Positions 1 through 11,177 of a stretch of 64,000 bases of DNA are shown piece after piece. The position numbers and the translations under genes were made by a program. The DNA lies in NCBI GenBank assembly GCA_964036045.1, contig OZ038387.1, positions 53,717,427 through 53,781,426 on the forward strand, written 5' to 3'. This stretch comes from Eutreptiella sp. 'Long Island Sound 2002' (Eukaryota > Euglenozoa > Euglenophyceae > Eutreptiales > Eutreptiaceae). Each line of letters opens with the position of its first letter. Position 1 is the stretch's first letter. Under the pieces are notes generated by a model. That model saw only the letters and a list, made by a program, of their open reading frames with translations, did not search any database and was not told where the DNA came from.

Positions 1-1645
1 TGCGTGCGCTTCCGTTGTGTGGTGCTCGACGGATGGCATTCAGCTGCACTTCGACGGCGATGAGCCGGTGACCGGCGGATGTCAGCGTTGGGCACTTGGC
101 GGTCCCCTACCCAGTGCAGGGTCCTACGGTGTCACGCTGTGGCACTGTCCCTGCATCACCACCGATGCCCAACCCCCCCGACCCCGGAGTCCTCTGCGCG
201 GCCTGTACTTGGGAGGAGGCAGGTACCGCCCCTCGTTTTGCGGGCTGCCAATTTTGCAGCAAGGCCACCCCCAACCACCCTCAACTCTTGCCTGGCCGCA
301 ACGATGTTGCAAAGTATTTCCCCCACTCCCCCCCCCGTGACCCCCCCCCCCTCCCCTCCCTTGCGCAAGCAACGCCTGTGTCGAAGCACCGCTGGGCATC
401 GGTTCTGTCAAGTTTTGCACTGTGCATTTTGGCCGTGCGGTTTTGTAATGGGTCCAGTTGTGTGCCATTGTGTGGGTGTCCCGTGCTTTGGTTTTGGGGT
501 GCATGCCATTCAAATTTTGTGTCCAGTTGGTCGTCGGTGATCACCGTTTACGAGGTCTCTGTTGCACTGTCCACCGGGCGTTGGTTCCGTCAATTTCTGG
601 TCATTTCCGGTTGCGTGGACGAGGGGGGGGGGGGGGTACGAAGACCATCCCGCCTCTGTCACACTAGAGCACAGGACTGCCAAGGGACCCCAGCATTTGT
701 ACAGTCCACGCCTTTCGTGAGGCGTAAAGCGCCGCCTAGTCCCATCTGCAGGCTTATCAAGGGGGGCAGCCCGGGGTCTGGGGCCGTTGGGTACCACCAG
801 CAGACGCGTATTCAGGGTTGGGGTTTCCCAAGCCCAGTTTTGGGTCAAGATGGTGTGGGTGGGTGGAGCGTTGGTGGGCGGGTGGGCGTCAGCCCCCGGC
901 CCCTGATGGCCGCGTGGCGGTGGAGTCCGCAAGGGCTCCATGGCATGGGCCACCGGGCCGACCTATATACAGGGCATTTGCTGCGCACCCGCCGCGTGTG
1001 CACTAGGGTGCCCAGCGCATATTCGTCCACCCCTGATGCCTCCGACGCCACCCAGTTGGTTGGCCGAGTCTTCGCTTTGTTTTGTTCATGCCATGTATCT
1101 TCGCACGCGCGTCCGCCTGCGCTGCTTTTCCAAACTCCGGTGTTGCAGGTGCGTGCCCTTCGGGGGGGGGGGGGGGGGGGGTGGTATGACGCCCTGTACA
1201 CGCGCGCACACCTGTTCGGTCGGGTGGGTCGCGCGCGCGTGCCTTTCCATTCCCACCTCACATTTTGGGATGCGGCATCCTGGAAGTACCGGATGTGTCG
1301 GAGAGGGCGCGGGGCGCACATGAGGTCTGTGGGCATCATGGGAGTGTGTGTACCGAATCTGCACCAGGCGATGGGTCCAGCACCCGCGCCGCCGCCCTGG
1401 CTCGTCTTGATCTTCACTGTCAGGGTCTGATGACGTCCTCGGAGGCCCTGCACGGCACTGTGACATTGAGAGCACAATTGGTGGGGCATATCACCGCTTT
1501 GGTGCTGTTCCCTCTGCCCCTGTGCAGGGGTTTGGAGAATAGTCCCAACTCCGGACTGCCTCAGGATGTCAGCGTGGCTCTCCCTGCGCTTTCAGGGAGG
1601 GCTCTCTTGCCGAAATGCCCAATGAATGACTCGTGCTGTGCATAT
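1..1645. other. No gene recognised
   Basis: GC-rich sequence with several homopolymer runs of G or C (about 340-355, 627-637, 1,160-1,180). Long open frames overlap on both strands here, as expected from stop-poor GC-rich DNA, and none shows a recognisable domain. A short stretch near 17-100 reads WCSTDGIQLHFDGDEPVTGG in one frame and could be the tail of an exon from a gene to the left, but nothing confirms it. Confidence 0.4.
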
Positions 1646-1690
1646 GGGGGCGCACCGTGCGCTGTGCCCGCGCTGTGCGGAAGGTAGGCT
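1646..1690 (+). mobile_element. Solo left end of family A element
   Basis: GGGGGCGCACC followed by GCGCTGTGC-type units matches the left ends at 3,506, 23,956 and 60,702. No matching right end is found within 500 bp, so this looks like a truncated copy or a remnant. Confidence 0.5.
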
Positions 1691-3149
1691 CTTTGGGACC
1701 TGTTTCCCCCGCTGGCCAAGGTGACCACAGTAGCCACTGTGTTCCCAGACGCAGGACTGCTCAGGCTCTTACTCAGCACAACAACTCAGATAAAGTTATG
1801 TTTCACAATGACAATGCCGGATTGCTGTCTAAATCTGCTGTTTTGACCCTGAGACTTTCAGTATATGTGGCGACCCTCCTGGTGATAATAAGAGGCCTCC
1901 AGCAAAGAACAAACACCACCCAGAAGCCTCTGGGTATTATTGGCAACCATAAAAAGACCTAGGAAGGCAGGGCCTGTGCTTGCACTTCAGCTTTTTTCGG
2001 GTTCTATGGGCTGTTTGGGCGATTGCATCTTGGGATAGTGCACCGGTGTTTGACCACCAGTAGTTGCCTGGGTGTGGACACAGTGCGCACGCGGTGTTAC
2101 ACCACCCTCTGTTCCTTGCTTGTCTGCCACCTCTGTCGGGCAATCTGCCGGAAATTACGAGGCAGCTGCCTTCCTTGCCCGGCCTCTGCCACTTTGTATT
2201 TGGAACAGTCCGTCGTTGGCCAGGGACCCCGCTGTACACTGGACGGTGTGGGCCCCGTGTGCCTGCGCAGTACCCTCTGGGGCTGTATGCTTTTGGGGCC
2301 CACGCCGCGCCTGACATTGCGCCGTCTGCGGGCGCCGACGACATGTCCCGCGTCTCTCTGCTCAGACATTGGCAGACGTCGGTTGGACATCGGGCACCGC
2401 TGTATGCCGAGGTGCAGCAGGCGCAACGACGTGCTTTGCATTGCTCAGTGTCCCGTTGTGGAGCGTCCGTCTGTGATTGGTATACTGCTCTGTACAATGT
2501 CCCCCGGATGCAACACCGTCCAATACGCCCTCTGCTACGCACTTTTTGTGGAACAGCTCTGCCCCTCGGGGGAAATATATATCTTTTGCAGTCGAGTGGG
2601 TGTTGATGTCCTGCAGTTGCACATCGGTGTTTTGCGAGGCCCTTGCCTCCGACTCAGAAACATGATTCTGTGACTCAGGAACGATCCTGTGCACTTCAGA
2701 AGTGGCATTTTGTTGTGCGCAGCCCGAGACATGCGGCCCCGTTTAGACAAAGCCAAATTCATCTGCGCCTTGTCTGGGCATTGGTGACTTTCCTGCTTGA
2801 CTTCCGGTTTTCACTGTGACCAGCCCCTGTGAGGGCTATCCAGTGGCCCTTTGCGAATGGCATTTAGGAGGTCTAACGGGGGCATCTTTGGCACTTTGAG
2901 CAGCACCGACGCGTTGCCTTGCCTAAACTCCTGCAAGTTGTCTTTTTTCGTGTCAGCAAACCAACTGGAACTGACGATCAACACAATCTAGACGGTGTAA
3001 AAATCGGTGAAAATGGATGTCTTCCAATCTCCCAAAACAGCAGTGCGCCCATCATCATAAACAAGGGTCTCCGGGATTGCGCCGAATGAAACGTGCGCAC
3101 ACTGTGCCCCCCCCCCCCCCACTCCCCCCCAGAAGCTACTCCGAGCAGA
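1691..3149. other. No gene recognised
   Basis: Mixed-composition sequence without recognisable coding potential or a clear repeat. Open frames on both strands between about 1,940 and 2,690 are short, overlapping and Cys/Arg-rich, typical of chance frames. Confidence 0.4.
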
Positions 3150-3502
3150 CGACGGGTCCACCATTTGGTTGGGGTCTGGGCCACCCTTTTTTCCGAACGT
3201 GGGCCGCCAGCTTCTCGGGCCTTGGAGACACCATTTTCTCGGGGACTGTTCTCGGGGGGTCTGGGGCCACCATTTTCTCGGGCTGTGGGGCCACCATGTC
3301 CCCGGGGGCTGGGGTCACCATTTTTTTTGCGGGCTCTAGGGCCACCGTTTTTCGGGGTCCGGGGCACAATTTTCTCATGGCCTGGGGCGACCTTTTTCTC
3401 GGGGTCAGGGGCCACCGTTTTGTCGGGTCTGGGGCCACCATTTTTTTTGGGGGCTGGGACCACCAGTTTTTTTGAAGGTCCGGGGCCACCATTTTCTTTG
3501 AC
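3150..3502. repeat. Degenerate ~30-bp minisatellite
   Basis: About ten imperfect units built around GGGGCCACCATTTTCTCGGG. The plus-strand frames PPFSRAVGPP-like and the minus-strand frames Pro/Lys-rich are artefacts of the repeat. The array ends against the duplicated TTG at the left edge of the family A element. Confidence 0.75.
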
Positions 3503-3505
3503 TTG

Positions 3506-4025
3506 GGGGGCGTACCGTGCGCTGTGCGCGCGCTGTGCACGCGCTGTGCACGCGCTGTGCGAAAAGTAGGCCATTCTCCACCACCGGTAGGCAGTTTTTT
3601 GGGTGTAGGATTGCCGCAGGGTACTATTGCCATTGTGTATCCTTGTAGCATCAACCCTCCCCCTTCTTGCGTGTATGTACCCTTCGCCGCCGCCTGACGA
3701 TCGGGGAAGGAGTCCATCACTCCACTTTCTGAGTGTCTATTTTTTTGCTGCTTTCGTTCAATTCATCCGTTCATATATCAACGTGGACTTGGATTCCGAG
3801 GCTACGGGTATCAAGGAGTAACACCCGCAAGACAATTTTATTGTCTACATTGCATTGTTTTGGACATTGGATAATTCTGAGAACACGACACGTTTGAATT
3901 TCGGAGTTTTGAATTGCTCATGCATGCTTCTAGAGGTGGCAGGTTTTCAGGGCTGTTACCGGGGTAAACACCGTGATAACTGGCGCTGTGCGCGCGCTGT
4001 GCACGCGCTGTGCGAAAACGCCCCC
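3506..4025 (+). mobile_element. Family A TIR element, copy A1
   Basis: Starts GGGGGCGTACC, then four 11-nt GCGCTGTGC(G/A)C units and GCGAAAAG; ends with three more units, GCGAAAACG and CCCCC. The flanking triplets TTG (3,503-3,505) and TTG (4,026-4,028) are identical, as expected of a 3-bp target-site duplication. The sequence after the left block (TTCTCCACCACCGG) and before the right block (TTTTCAGGG, then an ACCGTGATAA-type stretch) is shared with copies at 23,956 and 60,702. No coding capacity, so non-autonomous. CACTA/EnSpm elements combine 3-bp duplications with subterminal repeats, but their ends begin CACTA/CACTG; assignment is inference. Confidence 0.75.
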
Positions 4026-4043
4026 TTGGGGAACCATTTTCTT

Positions 4044-4265
4044 CCACCAAAATTCATTTTCAAGCGGTTGCTCCGCCAAAATTTATTTTCTCCCAGGCGC
4101 TCCAGCAAATATCACTTTCAGTTGCTCCGCCAAAATTCCTTTTCGCCTTCTTGCTCCGCTGAAATAGATTTTTGCCTGTCTGCTGTGCCAAAATTCATTT
4201 TCGCCTGGTTGCTCCGCCACAATTCATTTTCACCTGGGCGCCCAGCCAAAGCTCAATTTCGCCCG
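4044..4265. repeat. ~36-bp tandem repeat
   Basis: Six or so imperfect units with the core GCTCCGCCAAAATTCATTTT, starting right after element A1. No function visible. Confidence 0.75.
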
Positions 4266-4525
4266 ATTGGGGCGCATAGTCGGCGTATTGTCGGCACATA
4301 GAGGGGGCATAGAGGTGCATAGTGGGCTCATAGAGGGCACATCGAGGGCGCATGGAGGGCATGTAGAGGGCACATAGTGCGCGCGTACGACGTGCATACA
4401 GGGCACACAGAGGGTGCATAGATGGCGCGTTGAGGGCGCATAGTGGGCGTTTACAGGGCGCATGGTGGGTGCATAGTGGGTGCATAATGGGCGCATAGAG
4501 GGCACATAGAGAGCGCATAGTGATA
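4266..4525. repeat. 10-11-nt CATAG-type minisatellite
   Basis: More than twenty degenerate units of GGGCGCATAGA / GGGCACATAG. Translates on the minus strand to a LCALYAPSMHP-like pseudo-repeat that is only an effect of the repeat. The next 300 bp to 4,829 show nothing recognisable. Confidence 0.8.
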
Positions 4526-4829
4526 GTAGTCCGCTGTCCGTTGACAGCTCTTCTTGAAGCCCGTGTCTTCTGCTGGTCTTTGAAGTCGTCGTCGGCCTTC
4601 GATTCCGCTTGATTGTGAGTGCCACGCCACTGTCCTTGAATGATAACGTTGTGTAGGTGATGGTGACGTGGTGGGGTGCTTTGCAGTACCTCACCGGGCC
4701 AAGCGCAGCCATTGGATTGGCGACATCGTGGGCTATTTGCCCCATTTCCCACTGAGCATCCCCCAGATGGACAGATGATTGCATTGCGTTGTTGAACTGT
4801 TTCATTGAGCTGGGTGAGGGCGAGCATAG

Positions 4830-5625
4830 GGGGGCGCCTTAAGCGCAATGCGCGCGCAATGCAACTATTTGGGCGTCTGGCCGTACTAGAGATCCATACT
4901 TTGAGATACTAGGGGCCCCTAGGGGCATCATGGTGACTCCTAGCAGAGGTTTTGACTTCTGATTTTGTCCCCCTTTGTTTGGGGATCCCCGAGAATGCAA
5001 GGGTCACATAGCATTTCCGCCCTCTTTTGGGCCCCAACCTTCTGGTGCTATTGAGGAAACCGGGACAACCTCTAAATGCACACTTTGTTGCGTGGCCCCT
5101 CGAGTTGCGGTTAGGGACTCACAATCCATGCAGCAATTTTTGATTCGAAGACAGGTACGGTACCCTCCGTATGTTCCGTGGGAACACTAATGTATGGACC
5201 GCACCTACACAGGAGGACAATGATGATGAGGATGTTGTGGGTGAAGATGGGGATGTATGTGCCCTTTGTTGCAACAAGCCTGACCCGGAAAATATGACAC
5301 ACACACGCACATGTGACAACGTGACATTTCTTTAATTCTGCAATTGTGTCATGTTGTGCACACAAGTTGCGTACTCTCAATATGTACGTAGTTGACAATG
5401 GAACAGAATGACAGTTGTGTGTTGTTGAGGGTGGCGACCAATGCGCTGTTCATGGCTTTTCCAGTTGTGCATGATGTGTGTTATGTGAAGGGAAGGTAGT
5501 GTGCAACTTTCTTGAGTTGGGGCAGTTTGGGTCACCTAATTCTAAGGGCGTTTCCAAGGGGTGTGCCTGGGGGCTCTTCGGGGGGAACATAGTCTAAAAG
5601 TAGCGCGCAGTGCAAGGATTCCCCC
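4830..5625 (+). mobile_element. Family B TIR element, copy B1
   Basis: Starts GGGGGCGCC then GCGCAATGC-type units and the block GCAACTATTTGGGC; ends with AAGGGCGTTT, GTCTAAAA, GTAGCGCGCAGTGC and CCCCC. TAG flanks both sides (4,827-4,829 and 5,626-5,628), a 3-bp duplication. Both ends match the copy at 14,848 while the interiors differ, so conserved ends were probably mobilised around unrelated or decayed interiors. It has no recognisable protein. Ends share the GGGGGCGC start and the GCGC-NGTGC motif with family A. Confidence 0.75.
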
Positions 5626-6103
5626 TAGGCCAGCTGTTTTGGGTACAGGCCCGGCAGCTGACATGAAAAACGTTTGGTTTCCTAGCCTATAGCTGAATGT
5701 CCACCTCCTTTGCTTTGCAGATACATATGGGATGGTACGGCTGATCACAATTTGAAACCTTCATTACCCTCTGGCATTATGAAAATTTCAGAAAGACAAA
5801 TATCTGACTTATTCTTGTCATGCGCTTATCAAAGACAGCATTTTCACTGTCGCTGATCTTCTTGCTCGGTCACAGATTTTGCATACCAGGGCCTTCGGCG
5901 CAGATTGAATCTTACCGAAAGCTTGTCCTCTTGGATGTGATGCCCTGTTTGTGGAACGTGAGGAACACTTTCACTTACAGCATGCAGACTTCACCTCATC
6001 TGTCGTGACACCTTGGATACATGTTGAGAAGCGTTGCAAAATGGTAACATGGCTATTTCTCGCTTAATGTACCCATTTCTTTATTCTTTACTCCTTCCGC
6101 GCA
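5626..6103. other. No gene recognised
   Basis: AT-richer sequence just upstream of an RNase H-like fragment. A short frame at 5,820-6,008 has a hydrophobic start (FSLSLIFLLG) but no supporting feature. Could hold an unseen upstream exon. Confidence 0.3.
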
Positions 6104-6106
6104 CAC

Positions 6107-6636
6107 AATGATTCAGAAGGCAGTATATCAAAATGGAAAGCGGGCGGATGGTTCATGGCGCAGGGGCTTGTCATTGATGTTGGCTTGTGGAAGGAAGTAC
6201 TAAATGTGTTGTTGGATGCAACCAGCACCTTTGAGTTGATAGAGGTGCCCAGGCACCGAAAGTGGGCTGGCAATGAGAGACCTGATAGGCGAGTAGGACA
6301 AGGTAGAAAGGTTTCACCACTCAATCACATTGTTAGAAGGTCAGTAAGAAAACCAATTACACCCTTCCCCATGATGAAGTCATGCCAAACATTGCTCCCC
6401 ATCTGGGGATTGAGCTCTCGGACAGGAAAGTGAGTCAGGTGATACGGCACATAAAATTTTTATTGTTGTTCCACTTGTTGGATTGCCCTCTTGTTCACTA
6501 AGTGATTTCATCATTAGTCAAAAAAAGAAGGCTAGGGCTGGAATTCCTTTCAGAAAGCACCGAAACAATGCAGGATGACAGCTCTAATGAATTTAGCATA
6601 GATGTGAGTTACGCTAGGAAACGAAGGTAAGCCGCT
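6107..6636 (+). pseudogene. RNase H-like C-terminal half, probably spliced or broken
   Basis: Frame 6,107-6,433 reads NDSEGSISKWKAGGW, then LWKEVLNVLL and VPRHRKWAGNERPDRRVGQG. This matches the second half of RNase HI: the catalytic Asp in the DS motif, the W..GGW basic-protrusion-like stretch, LWK, and the GNER.D motif with the last catalytic Asp. The usual His loop (V..H) is present. The first half with the TDG and Glu motifs is not found upstream in frame. Possible donors lie at about 6,291 (CAAG|GTAGAA) and 6,337 (AGAAG|GTCAGT); a later exon-like stretch at 6,521-6,636 encodes KKRRLGLEFL and an acidic Ser-rich tail and ends CGAAG|GTAAGC. It may be an intron-containing gene with missing exons or a retroelement relic. 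Confidence 0.45.
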
Positions 6637-6821
6637 GTACAGCGCAAGAACCGCCCCCTGGTTCCGCGGTCGACTTCTCGCACCACTTTTTTTTACCACG
6701 GTATTGGGTTTTTCATGGTTCTGGTGGATGCAGGACAGCTATTCAGGTGTGCAGGACAACATTGTGTTGCTATGGGTGCCCCCATCAGGGGGGACCCTAT
6801 CAGTCAGTCACAGGCGCACAT

Positions 6822-6862
6822 ACCCCTTAAACCCCTTAAACCCCTTAAACCCTCGAACCCTT
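6822..6862. repeat. CCCCTTAAA short tandem repeat
   Basis: Three to four copies of CCCCTTAAA. The complementary strand reads TTTAAGGGG, telomere-like in composition but too short to interpret. Confidence 0.6.
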
Positions 6863-7270
6863 CCCCGAAGCAACCAGCCCCTGACAAGTAAACAAACAAA
6901 AGTCAGTTAAACACAGGGGGCCACTGATAGCACCTCTTTGCAAATTTTATTTTTTCATTTTTGGCGAACCATCCTTTCTTAGTTAAACAGGTGCTGTGTG
7001 ATGGCTAGGTGCCTGGGCAGGCAGAGGGCGTGGATGCCCTGGCGCAACGCGCCGGAAAAAAAATTTTCCGCGGTACGGGGCTGCCCGTGGTCGTGCGCAA
7101 GAACCAACCCCTGGTTCCGCGGTCAAATTTTGGGGGGAAAGCGTGTGCAAGAACCGCCCCCTGGTTCTGTGGTCAAACATTGCTGGTTCCTGGGCACGGG
7201 GGGGGGGGGGAGGGCACCACTCAGAGAGCTGTACATACGATGAGGAGCAGGTACGTTATTTGCCAGCGGA

Positions 7271-7342
7271 GTGGACTGCCGGACAGCGCTGCATATGCAC
7301 AATCGGACGTGCATGTGTGGAGCGCCTATTGACCTGCATAGG
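7271..7342 (+). repeat. Dispersed repeat E, copy 1
   Basis: Contains GCTGCATATGCA, GGACGTGCATGTGTGGAGCGC and a GACCTGC end; related sequence occurs at 21,299, 59,456 and 61,268. This copy is the most diverged. Function unknown. Confidence 0.55.
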
Positions 7343-7897
7343 AACGGGCAGGGGGCTGCTCGGGGTGGCGAGGTGAAGTGATGGTCTCTTGGGGGAGCGT
7401 CCGGCAGAAGGGGTGCTGAGCCCATGGGGGGCATTGGTTGAATGCGCCTGTGCGGCGGCACCCTTCAGCCCCTTGTGGCAGCGATGCATGCGGGCAGCCA
7501 CACCCGTAGGAATGCCCACAGCAATGCCCACACCAATGCCCACGGACAGCCAGATCGGTATGAATGCTGGCCACAGCGTACCCATGGCTTGCCTGCCGCC
7601 ATCCTTGCAGCAATGACAACAGTAGCGGCTACACCATCACCTTGAGCAACGCCTGACAACAGCCCTCTTGCGGCTGTTCCGACGCCGTGTTTCCAGCCGG
7701 GGGGGGGGGGGGGGGCGAAGGGTTATATGGACATTGGAATCCTTAACATTCACTGGGAGCTGCAGCAGCTCCTTAATTGGCAACAGTGACTGCACCCCTG
7801 CAACGCCCATTGCCAACAACCGGTGGTGCTCAGTACTTGCTACGCCCCCAAACGCGTTCTGATTCTGTTTGTGTAGTCCTGTTTCAAGCGGTGCAAA
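7343..7897. other. Upstream region of the DUF2462 gene
   Basis: No gene recognised. Holds short repeats of CCAATGCCCACA (about 7,505-7,545) and a 17-nt G run near 7,699. The promoter of the 7,898 gene presumably lies here; no TATA-like or other core element could be assigned. Confidence 0.35.
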
Positions 7898-8212
7898 ATG
7901 GTGCAGGGGAAGATGGCGCTGAACAAGCATAAGAAAGGGAAGGTGGAGCACCGCAACCGGAAAAAGGGAGATACCAGAGCGGGCGCCCCCAGGACCGCGA
8001 CCATCAAAGATACGAACAAGCGGAAGGTGCAGCAGATGTTCAGGAAGCAACAGGGCCGCATGCAAGTCGGCATCGAGCGGGAGATTGCCAAGAGGATGCC
8101 GAGCAACGAAAAGGACGCCTTGAAGATCGTCAAGGCCTCGGGTGGCTCAGGTGGCTCCAAGAAGACGGTCAAGCAATTCAGGGGGAAGAGCAAGGGCGGT
8201 AAGAGGAGGTGA
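7898..8212 (+). CDS. Small basic protein, DUF2462 / Leydig cell tumour 10 kDa homologue
   Basis: Single-exon ORF of 104 residues from ATG 7,898 to TGA 8,210-8,212. The protein is very basic: a Lys/Arg-rich start (MVQGKMALNKHKKGK), a central helix-prone segment with KRKVQQMFRKQQGRMQVGIE and REIAKRM, and a Gly/Lys-rich tail. The M.QGK start, the long basic linker and the VGI...I..........L.I.KA pattern fit the UPF0390/DUF2462 family, small nucleolar or RNA-associated proteins of about 90-100 residues with poorly known role. The start is chosen because it gives the family's N-terminal MxQGK. Neighbours are repeats, so context gives no clue. A random basic ORF is the alternative, less likely because of the start-to-end fit. 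Confidence 0.65.
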   Translation: MVQGKMALNKHKKGKVEHRNRKKGDTRAGAPRTATIKDTNKRKVQQMFRKQQGRMQVGIEREIAKRMPSNEKDALKIVKASGGSGGSKKTVKQFRGKSKGGKRR

Positions 8213-10933
8213 GGCAACACCGGGACGAGGGAAAGAAGGCCAGTGCGTTTGCTTTTGTATTGGACTATTGGACGGGACGTGTTGCGTGGGAATGGCGGAA
8301 CGCTGTGGACCAGTCGGTGAGAGTGCTCGGGCGCCCAACAAGGGGAGTTCCACGCACTGCACCTGTTTCCGGTCATGCGTACCTTTGCAGCGCCATGTCC
8401 CGGTGTCCTGGTTTGCGGCACTTGTATGGCCCCGGTGCCCTCCAGCGGCCCGTCACCGTCCCTGTGTCTTTTCACTCTCAATGCATTCACATTTTGTACA
8501 CGTTTGACATGTCCATGGGATCCGTCTGTTGGCTTTGCAATCTGGATATCATGCCAAACCCTCCGCACTCTTTGTGCACCGGAGCAGGAACTACCACACC
8601 CTCACCCCTACCCCTGCACGTGACCAGGGTGCCCCTGATTCCGGGGGTGGGGGGGTGGGGCATTCCCGTGGGCGGAACTGCGCTTCAACCGGCGTTCTTT
8701 TTTTTTTGAGGTGCCTCTGCAGTGGAGTGCAGCGATTTCTTTCTTTTTCTTGGCACAATCCGATGTAACCCGATCTCATCTCCGAGGCTCACATCCCATA
8801 CACACACTCTCTGCACCTTTTGAGCCTGTCCGTTGCACATGTGGGGTCAGTCATTGCGCTGGAGTTGCGGGGCCAGACAGGCAGGCCCACCGCGTCTGTA
8901 GTCAGCTTGTGTGTTGGGGTGGCATTGGCCTGGCGGAATGCTGTGCAACAGCCCAGTTCCCCGACAGCACAGGTTTCTGGGCACTGCTGCGCCGCGTCGC
9001 AGACCATCTTGCAGCCCGAACGTGGGCCATTGTTGGGCTGAGCCTCGGTCGTACTCGAGATCTTGGGATTCGCAGATCGAATGGGTTGGCTTTATTGCAC
9101 ACCCAAGGGGGGGGCCTTGCATCCGTCCCAAAGCGCCGTAGTGTTGTTCGCACATGTAAAGATCCAATGCATTGAGACTATATATTTTACACTCCACACG
9201 AAGAGCCACGCCGATGCCTGCAGTACCGCATGGGCGGTCATCAGATTTCTTTCGACGCACTACACTAATCATGGGACTTTGCAGTGCACGCGTTGTTTGA
9301 CGTTGGGCCTGTCGAAGATGGCGACCGTCTGATAGCCGCTGGGGATTGTCTGGCCAACAATAGGGCTCTTCGGGGCAGTTGTATGGATCTGGTTGCTGTT
9401 CTGGAGATGGAAGTAGGCAGTCGTCCTTTTTTTTTTAAAACGCAAGCCCGCAGCCGCCCACCTGAACATTCGCTGGTGCCCAGTCCTGCAAACGTTCCGC
9501 AAGCCACAGAAGGGTCGCCGCAGTGATCATTTGCCACACCCATTTGACACCAATCTTTTGGAATGCCCACCGCAGCAATCAGGATTGACGCGGTTTAAAG
9601 GCCCCGCAGCAGAGGCACGGCCGGAAGCATCCGCGTAATGAGAGAAAAGGGACATCCAAAAGAGCTCAACGCACCGCCACATTGGAATAGCCCGTGTAAT
9701 GGCAAATGCCTCTGAACGTGTCGCTGTCACTGCCACTGTCCTGGTCACTGTCATTGTCATTGTCATTGACGAGCGCGAGGCAGGTATCGGATCGGATGGG
9801 AATACTTCAGTTGCCTCTGACTAATGGTGGTGCGCATGCGTAGCAGTACTGCCCCCCCCCCCCCCCGCCAGGGCAATCTGTGCGTAGGGCTGGTGAAAAA
9901 TTATCTTGGGGGGGGGGGGGGGGGCGGGGCCCTTGCAGCCCCCACCAAATTTTTTAGGGGGGGTTGCGGAAAGGGGCTCCAAGGGCCACAAGCATATTTC
10001 CTCAATACAAATGCCTGAAATCTTGCCTCCAACGATTTCACAGTCCTGCGGTCTGTTCTTCTCCTGCGGGGCATATGGGCACTAGCATTGGGACTGGGTG
10101 TGCAGAAGTCCGGGCCTGCATTTCAAGTTTGGCAAGGGGGATGCAGCAATGAATTAATTGCTCTAACAAGTGGCAAGGCAGTGTTGCATATGAGAAATCT
10201 ATGATTTGAGATATGCATCAAAAATATGGAAAAAAGAGAGTCGGCCCTTAGAGCCTCTTCCGGGGGGCGGGGGGGGGGGGGACCTGGAAAAGGGGCTCCA
10301 ACCCCCTCCCCACCAACCCCAAGTAAACTTTTTGGGAGCCTAGCGGGCAGCAGTGCGCCGAGGGACACATAGTTGCTGCTCATGCTCCGTGCAACAGATG
10401 TGCCTGCAGTCAAAAACCAATACAAATTAGCATCAAAAAGTCATCAATCAACACACATCAATACATTACCATAGCTTTCACATGGACAATTTGGCCCCCC
10501 ACTATTCGACTGGGCGGAGATTTGCACTCCCTCAGGCAGTCTTTGAGTACATGTGTTCAAAGACCCGTCGGCCACGGGAAAGCAGTTTGTGTCCATCGCA
10601 TGCACAACATCTTGACCTGACAGCGCGCCGTATGTGCAGCGCAGCAGAACTATGTGTGCAGTAAACACTGGCTGCCCACTTCCACCACCACAACATGATT
10701 TGAATTGCGCAGCACAGGGACACTGACAAGGCAGAGGGCATGGTGGTGGTTGGAAGGATATGGATGTGTGCCATTTTGTATACACCCAAAGTAGCACGCA
10801 CTCCCCGCCGCTCAACAGAAGGTTGCCAGCACCCGGTGCATTTCTCCGTTGAATAAGCGACCACACAATCTTTAATTGGGCCAGACCCCTTGAAATGACA
10901 TGAAAGGTCCGTCCACTAGTAGACACCGTCCGT
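8213..10933. other. No gene recognised
   Basis: About 2.7 kb with frequent homopolymers (T at 8,698-8,708, C at 9,851-9,866, G at 9,908-9,924 and 10,269-10,280) and no domain-bearing frame. Open frames on both strands are short and overlapping. A CATTGT hexamer-like repeat sits near 9,740-9,765. Confidence 0.4.
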
Positions 10934-11177
10934 GGTAAAACTGAGTAAAAATTTTTTTTTAAAAAAAATTTTTTTTACTCAGTTTCAAAACTGAGTAAAA
11001 AAACAATTTGTTACTCAGTAAGTGTGGTTTCTACTCAGTTGCGAAACTGAGTAAAAAAAGATTATTTTTTTTTTACTCAGTAAAAAACTGAGTCGAAAAA
11101 TTTTTTTTTTAAATCAGTAAAAAAATGAGTAGAAAAGAAAAATTTTTTTTAATCAGTAAAAAACTTAGTAGAAAAAA

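Noticed and set aside
96-1430. 444-residue plus-strand ORF
   Set aside because: Spans several G and C homopolymers, has no recognisable domain and overlaps long frames on both strands.
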